Positions 55,033 to 63,044 of a DNA stretch of 64,000 nucleotides are shown in pieces. Within the stretch, counting starts at the first letter, position 1, and each line of letters starts with the position of its first letter. Position numbers and translations under genes: made by a program. Origin of the DNA: Arthrobacter sp. NtRootA1 (lineage in GTDB: Bacteria > Actinomycetota > Actinomycetes > Actinomycetales > Micrococcaceae); the NCBI RefSeq assembly GCF_019976975.1, contig NZ_AP024630.1, positions 496,001 through 560,000 of the forward strand, given 5' to 3'. The notes under the pieces are model-generated. The model was not told the DNA's origin, ran no database searches, and worked only from the letters and a program-made list of their open reading frames with translations.

Positions 55033-56130
55033 CTAGCTGCCAGCCTGGCTGAGCACGCCAACGTCCTTTGGTGAACCGACTGAGCCGCGTCGCACGAGTC
55101 GTGCCTCCAACGGCGGTCCAGCGGGTGAGGAAGATTTCCTGCCCTCAATCTGCCGGATCAACGCGGTAGCGGCAGCCATTCCCATGTCGTAGACGGGCTG
55201 CGCGATGACGGTTAGCGGGGGAGTGGTGAGCCGGGTCCAGGCGAAATCGTCGTACATGATCAGGGATACGTCCGAGGGGATGGAGAGGCCTGATTCCTGG
55301 ATAGCCTCCACAACGCTCAAGGCAATGAGGCCGTCGGAGGCAATGATGGCCGTGGCAGCATCCGGCCCCTTCAGCAGGTCACGGGTGATTCGCATGATGG
55401 AATCCGCGTCGCCGGCATTGAGTCGGACCAGGTCCATCGGCTGGCTGAGGCCTTCATCTTCGAAGGCGCGGCGGATTCCCTCAAGGCGGTCCGAGATTTG
55501 CGAGGAATCCAGCGGCATCCCCGCTACGTAAGGCCCTTCTGTCCGAACGGTTGAGACGAACGCGATGCGTCGATGGCCCGCTTCGATGAGGTACTTGGTG
55601 GACTCGTAGGAGATGGTGCCCATGTCCACGGCAAAGGTCTCGACATCGAGTCCCTCGGCGGCGCGGTCCAGCAGAACCAGGGGCCGGCCAGAGTCGCGGA
55701 CTTCCTTCAGGTGTGCGGTTTCCACGGATGAGGCCGGAGCCACGATCAGCCCGTCAACGCGCTTGTCCAAGAGCACCTGCACGGCGTCCACCTCGGCGGC
55801 CCGTTCTTCATCGGTGTTGATCAGGATGACGTTGTAGCCGCTCTTCTTTGCGGTGTCGGTGATGCCCCTCGTAGCAAGGCCGAAGTGCGGGTTTTCGATA
55901 TCGCCCACCACCACGCCAATGGTGTTGGATTTGCCGGTGTTCATGCTTCGCGCAAGCTCGTTGGGGCGGTAGCCAAGCCCTTCGGCAGCGGCGAGAACCC
56001 GCTCCCGGACGTCCTCGCTGACAGCACCATAGTTGCCTAACGCGCGGGCGGCTTGGGCCTTGGAGACCTGCGCGGCTTTGGCGACGTCGGCAACCGTTAC
56101 GTCCCGCCGTCGGGATCCTTCACTGCTCAT
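55033..56130 (-). CDS. LacI-family regulator, divergent to an amino-acid-type ABC operon
   Basis: A 365-residue repressor: TVADVAKAAQVSKAQAARALGNYGAVSEDVRERVLAAAEGLGYRPNELARSMNTG is the helix-turn-helix and hinge; the sensor has IGVVVGDIENPHFGLATRG and SLIMYDDFAWTRLTTPPLTVI. ATG 56130 follows AGGTGA. Two identical-type operators at 56196 and 56221 lie in the divergent region. LacI proteins usually sense sugars, which is notable beside an amino-acid importer. Confidence 0.9.
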   Translation of the reverse strand: MSSEGSRRRDVTVADVAKAAQVSKAQAARALGNYGAVSEDVRERVLAAAEGLGYRPNELARSMNTGKSNTIGVVVGDIENPHFGLATRGITDTAKKSGYNVILINTDEERAAEVDAVQVLLDKRVDGLIVAPASSVETAHLKEVRDSGRPLVLLDRAAEGLDVETFAVDMGTISYESTKYLIEAGHRRIAFVSTVRTEGPYVAGMPLDSSQISDRLEGIRRAFEDEGLSQPMDLVRLNAGDADSIMRITRDLLKGPDAATAIIASDGLIALSVVEAIQESGLSIPSDVSLIMYDDFAWTRLTTPPLTVIAQPVYDMGMAAATALIRQIEGRKSSSPAGPPLEARLVRRGSVGSPKDVGVLSQAGS

Positions 56131-56195
56131 GTTCACCTTTCCGAAGTGGTGTTGACGCGGCTTGTGACTTCCGCTACATTTTTCATCAATCGATG

Positions 56196-56234
56196 TGAGT
56201 CCGGTCTCAATCCTAGGGGCTGAGACCGGACTCA
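56196..56234. promoter_or_regulatory. Pair of LacI-type operators
   Basis: TGAGTCCGGTCTCA (56196-56209) and TGAGACCGGACTCA (56221-56234) are exact reverse complements, and each is itself a near-dyad with central CCGG. The centres are 25 bases apart. They lie between the divergent lacI and binding-protein genes. Confidence 0.85.
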
Positions 56235-56310
56235 ACAAGACCCCGCATCGAGTTAGACCCCAAAAGCGGCCCAGACAGCACCGCTGGCCCTCCCACGATT
56301 GGACAACGCT

Positions 56311-57177
56311 GTGATCAAACTGAACTTCCGCCCGGCAGCGCTCGCAGCAGCAGCGCTGGCGGCTATCCTCGCCCTCTCCGGCTGCGGCGGATCCTCCGCC
56401 GGGACCTCGAGCTCGGCCGAGAACCCCTATGGCCTGATCGAACCCGGAACCATCCGGGTCGCAAGCCTCGGCGATGCCAAGCCGTATACCTTCACGGACG
56501 GCTCGGGTAACTTCACGGGCTTCGATGTTGAACTCTTCAAGGACGTAGCCCACCGTGCCGGCGTGGACAAGGTTGTCTTCACCGGACAGGACTTCTCCGG
56601 CCTGCTCGCTGCCGTAGCCAATGGACAGTTCGACGTCGGCGTCGCGGCCATTGGCATCACGGACAAGCGCAAGGAAACCGTTGACTTCTCCGACGGCTAC
56701 CTGGCTGGATACCTGACTGTCATCACCACCAAGACATCAGGCATCAAGGACGTCAACGGCCTGTCCGGCAAGCGCCTGGGCGTCGTCCAGGGCACGCTCC
56801 AGGAAGGCTACGCGGTCAAGAACTTTACCTCCGCCCAGCTGGTCCGCTTCCCGGACAACAACACCGCAATCTCCGCCGTCAACAGCGGCGCAGTGGACGC
56901 CCACTTCCTGGACTACGAGGCAGCCAAGGCGTACCAGGAGCAGTTCGGACTGGTCAGTGCAGCTGACATCCCGTCCTTCGACGCCCCGGCAGGCTTTGCC
57001 ATTGCCAAGAACAAGCCCGCCTTCAAGGAAGCCTTGAACAAGGGCCTTGCCGCGGCCATGGAAGACGGCACCTGGAAGAAGCTCTACCAGAAGTGGTTCC
57101 CGGGCTCGCCGATGCCTGAGCAGTACCTGCCCAAGGCCGAGCAGACCTCCAGCCCGTCGCCAACGGCTGCCAAGTAG
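56311..57177 (+). CDS. Amino-acid-type ABC transporter, substrate-binding lipoprotein
   Basis: A 288-residue lipoprotein (lipobox LALSGC) with a type II binding fold: [38 protein letters not shown] and [34 protein letters not shown] 56311 starts a good signal peptide; TTG 56299 would add four residues. Although it is of the polar amino-acid type, its LacI control and dehydrogenase/oxidase partners suggest an amino-acid derivative as substrate. Confidence 0.88.
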   Translation: MIKLNFRPAALAAAALAAILALSGCGGSSAGTSSSAENPYGLIEPGTIRVASLGDAKPYTFTDGSGNFTGFDVELFKDVAHRAGVDKVVFTGQDFSGLLAAVANGQFDVGVAAIGITDKRKETVDFSDGYLAGYLTVITTKTSGIKDVNGLSGKRLGVVQGTLQEGYAVKNFTSAQLVRFPDNNTAISAVNSGAVDAHFLDYEAAKAYQEQFGLVSAADIPSFDAPAGFAIAKNKPAFKEALNKGLAAAMEDGTWKKLYQKWFPGSPMPEQYLPKAEQTSSPSPTAAK

Positions 57178-57198
57178 CGCGACGGCCAACTCAACAAC

Positions 57199-57236
57199 AT
57201 GGCCGGGCGGGCCACACCCGCAGCCCGCCCGGCCAT
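57199..57236 (+). terminator. Intercistronic hairpin between binding protein and permease
   Basis: ATGGCCGGGCGGGC (57199-57212) pairs perfectly with GCCCGCCCGGCCAT (57223-57236). No U-run. As after chvE, it may keep the binding-protein level above that of the other subunits. Confidence 0.75.
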
Positions 57237-57269
57237 CCCGAAAAACCAACAAACGTCTGAGAGCACTCA

Positions 57270-58058
57270 ATGGATTGGCTCAATACCATCAGCCGCACGT
57301 TCTTCGATGTCGATTCGATGATCGAAGTACTGCCCCAACTCCTGGGAGTTGGACTCCTCAACACCCTGATCATCTCCATCGCAGCAACCATCCTGGGCGT
57401 AGTGATGGGCATGGTGGTGGCCGTCATGGGGATCTCGCGGTCCAAGTGGCTGCGTATCCCGGCGAGGATCTACACAGACCTCTTCCGTGGCCTGCCCGCA
57501 ATCCTCACCATCCTCCTGATCGGCCAGGGCTTTGCGCGGTTCAGCCAGTCAGTGTTTGGACCTTCGCCCTACCCGTTGGGAATCATCGCGCTGAGCCTGA
57601 TCGCCAGCGCCTACATCGGAGAAATCTTCCGTGCCGGTATTCAGAGCGTGGACAAAGGCCAAGGCGAGGCATGCCGCGCCCTGGGCATGAGCTACTCAAA
57701 GTCCATGGCACTGGTAGTGGTGCCGCAAGGCGTACGCCGGGTGCTGCCCGCCCTGGTGAACCAGTTCATTGCAATCGTCAAAGACTCTTCCTTGGTCTAC
57801 TTCCTGGGGCTTTTGGTCAGCGAACGTGAACTGTTCCGTGTGGGCCAGGACGCTGCAGTGCTCTCAGGCAACCTCTCACCGCTGGTCATGGCAGGCATCT
57901 TCTACCTGGTGATCACTGTGCCCCTGACCCACCTGGTCAACTACTTCGACAACAAGTTCCGCACCGGGCGCCGCCGTCCCGCAGCCCCAACCAGCGGGCT
58001 GAAGGAAGTCAAGGAACTCGACGCGGCATCGCCGCTCATCACCGGGAGCAACACGTGA
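57270..58058 (+). CDS. Amino-acid-type ABC transporter, permease
   Basis: A 262-residue HisM/GlnP-type permease with about five membrane segments; YTDLFRGLPAILTILLIGQG and the EAA loop EACRALGMSYSKSMALVVVPQGVRRVLPAL. It overlaps the ATPase gene by 4 bases (GTGA). Confidence 0.92.
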   Translation: MDWLNTISRTFFDVDSMIEVLPQLLGVGLLNTLIISIAATILGVVMGMVVAVMGISRSKWLRIPARIYTDLFRGLPAILTILLIGQGFARFSQSVFGPSPYPLGIIALSLIASAYIGEIFRAGIQSVDKGQGEACRALGMSYSKSMALVVVPQGVRRVLPALVNQFIAIVKDSSLVYFLGLLVSERELFRVGQDAAVLSGNLSPLVMAGIFYLVITVPLTHLVNYFDNKFRTGRRRPAAPTSGLKEVKELDAASPLITGSNT

Positions 58059-58903
58059 ACCTCACAAGCAGCAGCAATACTGCCAGCAGCAGCACCAGCA
58101 CCAACATGTCGGCAGACAAGTCAACCGCCAAGGACAAGTCAGCCTCAAACAACCCCGCCGCCGACGTCCAGACGTTCCACGGCTCCAGCCTGGAACTGCG
58201 GAACCTAACCATGGCTTATGGCGACGTCGACGTCCTCCGCAACGTGAGCCTCACTGTTGCCCCGGGAACCACCACGTGCATCATCGGTCCATCCGGTTCC
58301 GGCAAATCCACCCTCTTGCGCGGCGTCAACCGTCTGCACGAACCCAAGAGCGGGGACGTGCTTCTGGCCGGCGAAAGCGCCCTCAAGGTCAAGCCGGACA
58401 TCCTTCGCGCCCGCATCGGCATGGTGTTCCAGCACTTCAACCTCTTCCCGGACCACACAGCCTTGGAGAACGTGGCCCTCGCACTCTGGAGCGTCAAGGG
58501 AATGTCCAAGAAGGAGGCACGGGAACGAGCCCAGCGCCGGCTCGCGGAAGTGGGCCTCGCCGAACGCGCCGACCACCGGCCACGCGACCTCTCCGGCGGT
58601 CAGCAGCAACGCGTCGCCATCGCCCGTGCACTCGCCATGGAACCCGAAGTCATGCTCTTCGACGAAGCCACCAGCGCGCTGGACCCGGAACTCGTCAAAG
58701 GTGTTTTGAACCTCATGGCTGGCCTCGGCCGCCGCGGCATGACCATGCTGGTGGTCACGCACGAGATGGGCTTTGCCCGCAAGGTTGCCGATCAAGTGGT
58801 CTTCATGGACGAGGGCGAAGTGGTGGAGGTCGGCACCCCGGCCGAACTCTTCGACAACCCGCGTAGCGAACGCCTGCAGCGCTTCCTTTCGGAAGTCCTG
58901 TGA
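58055..58903 (+). CDS. Amino-acid-type ABC transporter, ATP-binding protein
   Basis: A 282-residue GlnQ-type ATPase: Walker [59 protein letters not shown] (Ala in place of the usual Pro) and [14 protein letters not shown]. About 48 residues of Ser/Thr/Asn/Lys-rich low complexity precede the domain. GTG 58055 is the coupled start; internal starts would shorten the extension. Confidence 0.92.
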   Translation: MNLTSSSNTASSSTSTNMSADKSTAKDKSASNNPAADVQTFHGSSLELRNLTMAYGDVDVLRNVSLTVAPGTTTCIIGPSGSGKSTLLRGVNRLHEPKSGDVLLAGESALKVKPDILRARIGMVFQHFNLFPDHTALENVALALWSVKGMSKKEARERAQRRLAEVGLAERADHRPRDLSGGQQQRVAIARALAMEPEVMLFDEATSALDPELVKGVLNLMAGLGRRGMTMLVVTHEMGFARKVADQVVFMDEGEVVEVGTPAELFDNPRSERLQRFLSEVL

Positions 58904-59964
58904 TGGGCGGGAATCCTGTGATGGACAAGGCAACAGCGGCACCGATCCGGACCGCCGTCGTCGGGTTTGGCGTCTCAGGCAAGGTCTTCCATGCCCCACT
59001 GATCGCAGCAGATCCGAACTATTCGCTGGACGTCATCGTGACGGCGGACCCGGAACGTGCAGCAGAGGCCGCGCGGCTCTACCCGCAAGCACGCATCGTG
59101 CCCACCCCGGAGGAGATGTTCGCCCTGGCTGGCAGCCTCGATCTCGTGGTGTTGGGAACGCCGCCGCTGACGCACCTCGAACTCGGTGCCACTGCGATCG
59201 CCTGCGGCCTGAACGTTGTGGTGGACAAGCCTTTCGTCACCAGCGTCGCCCACGGTGAGGAACTGGCCGTGCGCGCGTCCGACGCCGGCGTGCAGCTAAC
59301 GGTCTTCCAGAACCGCCGGTGGGACGCCGACTTCCTGACCTTGCGCAAACTGCTGCAGGAAGGGGCGCTGGGCGAAGTCCGGACTTTTGAGTCACGGTTT
59401 GAATGGTGGCGGCCCGAAGGCTTCGGGAACTGGCGCGATACGTCAACACTTGCCGAAGGCGGTGGCATCCTGCACGACCTGGGCGCCCACTTGATCGACC
59501 AAGCCATCCAGCTGTTCGGACCTGTGGAGGAAAGCTACGGCGAAACCGCAAACCATGGCCCCCATCCCGGCGCGGCGGACACTGAGGCCTTCGTGTCCCT
59601 ACTCCACGAGTCAGGGGTGCGGTCCCGGCTGTGGATGAACGGCATGGCGGCCCAGGTTGGCCCGCGGTTCCACGTCCTCGGAGCAAAAGCGGGCTACACC
59701 AAATGGGGACTCGACAGCCAGGAACCTGCACTCGCAGCCGGTGTCACGCCGTCGGACGCTTCTTATGGCAACGACCCCCAGGAGTCTTGGGGGCTTCTGG
59801 GAGTTGACGGTTCAGCCACACCCGTACCTGCAGAAAAGGGCGCCTACCCGCAGTTCTACGCAGAACTGGCAGCCTGCCTCCGTGGCCAAGGGCGGCTCCC
59901 CGTCGCCCCGGCCGAGGCTCTGGAAACGCTCAAAATCATCGAAAACATCCACGCCTTCGCGTAA
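58900..59964 (+). CDS. Gfo/Idh/MocA-family NAD(P)-dependent oxidoreductase
   Basis: A 354-residue dehydrogenase: RTAVVGFGVSGKVFHAPLIAADPNYSL (Rossmann loop) and LNVVVDKPFVTSVAHGEEL with the EKP/DKP lysine; GGGILHDLGAHLIDQAIQLFG holds the active-site Asp and His. The family oxidises or reduces sugars and sugar derivatives. Three possible starts exist (GTG 58900, ATG 58903, ATG 58921) because TCCTGTGATGG is duplicated here (58896 and 58914). Confidence 0.9.
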   Translation: MMGGNPVMDKATAAPIRTAVVGFGVSGKVFHAPLIAADPNYSLDVIVTADPERAAEAARLYPQARIVPTPEEMFALAGSLDLVVLGTPPLTHLELGATAIACGLNVVVDKPFVTSVAHGEELAVRASDAGVQLTVFQNRRWDADFLTLRKLLQEGALGEVRTFESRFEWWRPEGFGNWRDTSTLAEGGGILHDLGAHLIDQAIQLFGPVEESYGETANHGPHPGAADTEAFVSLLHESGVRSRLWMNGMAAQVGPRFHVLGAKAGYTKWGLDSQEPALAAGVTPSDASYGNDPQESWGLLGVDGSATPVPAEKGAYPQFYAELAACLRGQGRLPVAPAEALETLKIIENIHAFA

Positions 59965-60012
59965 GCGCAAGAGCGTCCCAAACATCCACAAGCACGAAAG
60001 AAAGGGAGAACT

Positions 60013-61125
60013 ATGTCCTCCACCAAGCACGTCGCCGTCATCGGGGGCGGCATCCTGGGCGTTTCCACCGCCGTTCACCTGCTCCGCGGGGGAGCTTCCG
60101 TGACGCTCCTTACCGAGCAGGGCCTGGCAAGCGAGGCCACGGGCCGTTCACTGTCCTGGCTCAACTCGGCCGGCGAAAGGTCCACCCCTTACCACCAGCT
60201 GCGGCTGGCCGGCGTGGATCGGTACCGGACACTGTTCGCCGCCGATCCCACCCGCGAGTGGCTGCAGTTCGGCGGAGGCCTCATGTGGAACGCGGCCGGT
60301 CAGCGTGAGGTGACGGAGGCCCGCCATGCTTACGAACAGTCGATTGGGTACGACTCCAAACTTCTCGCCCCTGAAGAGATCGCATCGGTGACGCCCGGCA
60401 TCGACGCCAGCGCTGTTCCCGAGAACGCCATCTTCAACCCCGGTGAGGGCTGGGTCAGCCTGCCGGACCTGGTCAACTTCCTGATGGAGGAGTTCCACGC
60501 CCTCGGCGGTCAGCTTGTCCTCAACGCGGGTAAAGTCCAGGTGACGCTCGACGGCGGCCGGGCCAGCGGCGTCGAGACTGCTTCCGGCGAGACCTACTCA
60601 GCCGATGTGGTCCTCGTTGCTTGCGGCGCTGCGACGCCCGCCGTCGTGAAACCGCTAGGGGTGGAAATCCCCAATGGTTCGCCAGTCTCCATGCTGGTGG
60701 TCACCAAACCTGTGGAGCACCAGGTGAAGGCAGTGATGAATACACCACGTGCGGCCGTTCGTCCCAACCCGGGGAACACTTTCGCCCTGGACCACGACTG
60801 GTATGAAGACCGGATCACCGAACACGCCGACGGCTCCTTCAGCATCCCGGACGAGGTTGTCCAGGAACTTGCGGACGAATCGTCCAAGCTGATTGCAGGC
60901 AATCCGGAACTCAAGCCTGCGTCCTGGAAGATCGGCTACAAGCCCATCCCCGGCGATGGTGAGCCCGTCTTCGGTGAACTGGGCCAAGTGCCCGGTTGCT
61001 TTGTAGCCTTCACACACTCGGGCGCCACGTTGGGACTCATTGCAGGCGAACTGCTGTCCGGAGAGATCCTGACAGGCAAGAAGCACCCCATGCTGGCAAC
61101 ATTCCGGCCAGGACGTTTCTCCTAG
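60013..61125 (+). CDS. FAD-dependent oxidase of the DadA/fructosyl-amino-acid oxidase type
   Basis: A 370-residue flavoprotein: VAVIGGGILGVSTAVHLLRGGASVTLLTEQGLASEATGRSLSWLNSAG at the N-terminus and IPGDGEPVFGEL...AFTHSGATLGLIAGELLSGEI at the C-terminus. It belongs to the D-amino-acid dehydrogenase/DAO family; length and layout recall bacterial fructosyl-amino-acid oxidases described from Arthrobacter and Corynebacterium, but that match is from memory. AAAGGGAG precedes ATG 60013. It is last in the LacI-controlled operon. Confidence 0.85.
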   Translation: MSSTKHVAVIGGGILGVSTAVHLLRGGASVTLLTEQGLASEATGRSLSWLNSAGERSTPYHQLRLAGVDRYRTLFAADPTREWLQFGGGLMWNAAGQREVTEARHAYEQSIGYDSKLLAPEEIASVTPGIDASAVPENAIFNPGEGWVSLPDLVNFLMEEFHALGGQLVLNAGKVQVTLDGGRASGVETASGETYSADVVLVACGAATPAVVKPLGVEIPNGSPVSMLVVTKPVEHQVKAVMNTPRAAVRPNPGNTFALDHDWYEDRITEHADGSFSIPDEVVQELADESSKLIAGNPELKPASWKIGYKPIPGDGEPVFGELGQVPGCFVAFTHSGATLGLIAGELLSGEILTGKKHPMLATFRPGRFS

Positions 61126-61177
61126 CGCTTACCCCTTTAATAAGCCGCATTAACTAAACAAGCCGCCTTAACAAGGG

Positions 61178-61224
61178 CCAACGGCCCCGATACGCCGTCT
61201 GCATGAGCGTTTCGGGGCCGTTGG
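61178..61224 (+). terminator. Terminator after the FAD oxidase gene
   Basis: CCAACGGCCCCGA (61178-61190) pairs perfectly with TCGGGGCCGTTGG (61212-61224), followed by AGTTTGTT. Confidence 0.75.
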
Positions 61225-61321
61225 AGTTTGTTGGGGAAATAGTCCGCCGGGACTGATCGGGCTGGGGGAAGGAAACCGATCAGGCGCGGCGGGGCTCTGT
61301 TTGTTGATTCTTAGACTGGTG

Positions 61322-61927
61322 TTACTTGGTGGTTTCGGTGCGTTGGGTGCCGGTGAAGGCGAAGGCGATGGTGCTGGTGGCGCCTTGGAAGGTGTCGTTC
61401 GCGGTGGTGGGGAACGCGGTGGTGACCTTGAGGTAGTCGGTTTTGGCCGGTGCCAGGGCGGTGAGGTTGTTCAGGACCTTGTTCGCGGTGATGACCGGGG
61501 CGGCAGCCATGACCGTGGTCTTCGTTCCAGAGCAGGTGTAGGGGGCTGCGGCGCCGGTCCAGGCGACCGAGCAGTTCTCGATCGTCAGCTGCAGGCCGTT
61601 GGTTACGTCGGTGGTGAGCAGTGAGGCGGTGGCCCCGGCGGAGGTGGTGAGGGTGACGTTGTTCAAATCCGAGTTGCCGGTGTTGGCCAGGGTGACGAGC
61701 TTTTCGACCTTGTCTCCGGGCAGCAGCCCTGCGATGGGGACGTTGAGGGTGTTGTTCGCTCCCGTGCCCAGGGCGATGGTGACGGTGCCGGCGGTGACTT
61801 GCTGGCTGGCCGAGGTGGAGGACGTGAACGCGCCGTAGGTTCCCATGCCGGCGACGGCGGCTGCGGTGCCGAGCAGTGCGACGGAAGCGAGGACTTTGCC
61901 GGAGGTGGTCTTGAGGCTGATGGCCAT
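61322..61927 (-). CDS. TasA/camelysin-like secreted protein with SipW-cognate signal
   Basis: A 201-residue protein. SGKVLASVALLGTAAAVAGMGTYGAFTSSTSASQQVTAGTVTIALG at the N-terminus has the SipW-cognate signal layout (hydrophobic core, then a (T/A)YGAFTSS cleavage region) of TasA and CalY. The mature part is Thr/Ala/Val-rich, with GLLPGDKVEKLVTLANTGNSDLNNVTLT as in TasA-type beta-sandwiches and two Cys (ENCSV, YTCSG). AAAGGAC precedes the start at 61927. No signal peptidase gene is adjacent, so the SipW at 17497 is the likely processing enzyme. Confidence 0.82.
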   Translation of the reverse strand: MAISLKTTSGKVLASVALLGTAAAVAGMGTYGAFTSSTSASQQVTAGTVTIALGTGANNTLNVPIAGLLPGDKVEKLVTLANTGNSDLNNVTLTTSAGATASLLTTDVTNGLQLTIENCSVAWTGAAAPYTCSGTKTTVMAAAPVITANKVLNNLTALAPAKTDYLKVTTAFPTTANDTFQGATSTIAFAFTGTQRTETTK

Positions 61928-62237
61928 GGGAATCAGTGTCCTTTCGGGAGGCCACCGCAACCGGGTCGGCCGTTTGGTTTGCCGGCCCTGAGTGGCTGAC
62001 AAGAAACACTGTGCCGGGCCCGGATCAAGAACCACTCCTGCAATCCATCAACACTCGCTCAGGAAAAGATCAAGGGATTTGCCCGTCCATCCGATCGAAA
62101 ACGTCGTGCTCCCTTGAGCTGCTTGGATGCGTCTGAGCAGTCTTGAAGAAGTCGAGCAGTTTTGAAGAAGCCCGGCGCTTGGCCCGGACCTATCGTTGAA
62201 ATATCCGAACGATTTCCAGCAGCGAGAGGGGCCTGCC
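61928..62237. other. 310-base intergenic region between divergent genes
   Basis: Between the TasA-like gene (leftward) and the DUF1801 gene (rightward). CCGGGCCCGG at 62014-62023 is a 10-bp palindrome about 90 bases upstream of the TasA-like start. Otherwise nothing was recognised. Confidence 0.45.
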
Positions 62238-62678
62238 ATGACGGAGACCGGAACTACCAAGTCCTACGACGGATTCAGCGAGGACGAACGCGCCGCGATG
62301 AAGGAGCGCTCGCAAGAGCTCAAAAAGACCAAGAAGGCTTCCAAGGCCGACGGCGAGAGCGATGTCCTGGGAAAGATCGCCGAGATGCCGCCGGCAGACA
62401 AGGCCATTGCGCAGCGACTCCACGCGCTGATCCGGGAGCACGCGCCGGAGCTGTCACCGAAGACCTGGTACGGAATGCCGGCGTATGCCAAAGACGGGAA
62501 GAACATCGTCTTCTTCAAGAGCGCCGACAAGTTCAAGAGCAGGTATGCCACTCTCGGCTTCGAAGAGAGCGCAATGCTCGATGACGGCAGCATGTGGCCA
62601 ACATCGTATGCCCTGACTGAGCTCACCCCGGAGCTTGAATCAAGGATCGTCGAGCTGATCAAGAGGGCGGTCGGCTAG
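62238..62678 (+). CDS. DUF1801 (YdhG-like) family protein
   Basis: A 146-residue protein. ERSQELKKTKKASKADGESDVLGKIAEMP is followed by the family core: ADKAIAQRLHALIREHAPELSPKTWYGMPAYAKDGKNIVFFKSADKFKSRYATLGF. The fold is that of YdhG/Fra-like iron chaperones, though the biochemical role in actinobacteria is unproven. GAGAGGGG lies about 6 bases before ATG 62238. Confidence 0.88.
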   Translation: MTETGTTKSYDGFSEDERAAMKERSQELKKTKKASKADGESDVLGKIAEMPPADKAIAQRLHALIREHAPELSPKTWYGMPAYAKDGKNIVFFKSADKFKSRYATLGFEESAMLDDGSMWPTSYALTELTPELESRIVELIKRAVG

Positions 62679-62694
62679 CGGAGCGGAAACGGCG

Positions 62695-62736
62695 ACGACG
62701 GCGACCTTCACCTTGGTAGGTGACGGCCGCCGTCGT
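62695..62736. terminator. Bidirectional terminator, ACGACGGC family
   Basis: ACGACGGC (62695-62702) pairs with GCCGTCGT (62729-62736); inner TCACC-TTGGTA-GGTGA (62708-62722). Confidence 0.75.
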
Positions 62737-62757
62737 ACTCGTTAATCCAAAACCAGC

Positions 62758-62964
62758 CTAACTTGGCGGCTGATCCGGCTGATGTGTGGGGTCTGGATGT
62801 GGTGGAACGGGACCAGGATCCGGAACCGGGAGCGGCCCGGGCGTCGGATTTGGACTCGGAATAGGGCTGGGCGGGAACGGGGTAGTGGGATCCGGTGGTG
62901 GCTGGACCGGTCCCGGTTCCGGCGGGAACGGCTCAGGTTCGTGAGTCGGAGGAAGCGTCATCAT
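62758..62964 (-). CDS. Small proline-rich protein
   Basis: A frame of 68 codons, about 45% Pro, with Asp/Glu and Gly between (PPEPGPVQPPPDPTTPFPP). No signal peptide or domain. GGAGAG just before the tandem ATGs at 62964 and 62961 supports real translation. It could be a disordered peptide; a chance frame cannot be excluded. Confidence 0.5.
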   Translation of the reverse strand: MMTLPPTHEPEPFPPEPGPVQPPPDPTTPFPPSPIPSPNPTPGPLPVPDPGPVPPHPDPTHQPDQPPS

Positions 62965-63044
62965 CTCTCCTTTGGAACTCAGGGTTGGTTTTTTCAGCCT
63001 ACTCCTGCCGGCGCGTCAGCTACAGAACTCCGCAATGCCCGCTG

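Noticed and set aside
44204..56192. AATCGAT at 44207, 49654 and near 56187 as one shared operator
   Set aside because: Only the 44204 copy is a true dyad; the others match over a short core, which is expected by chance.
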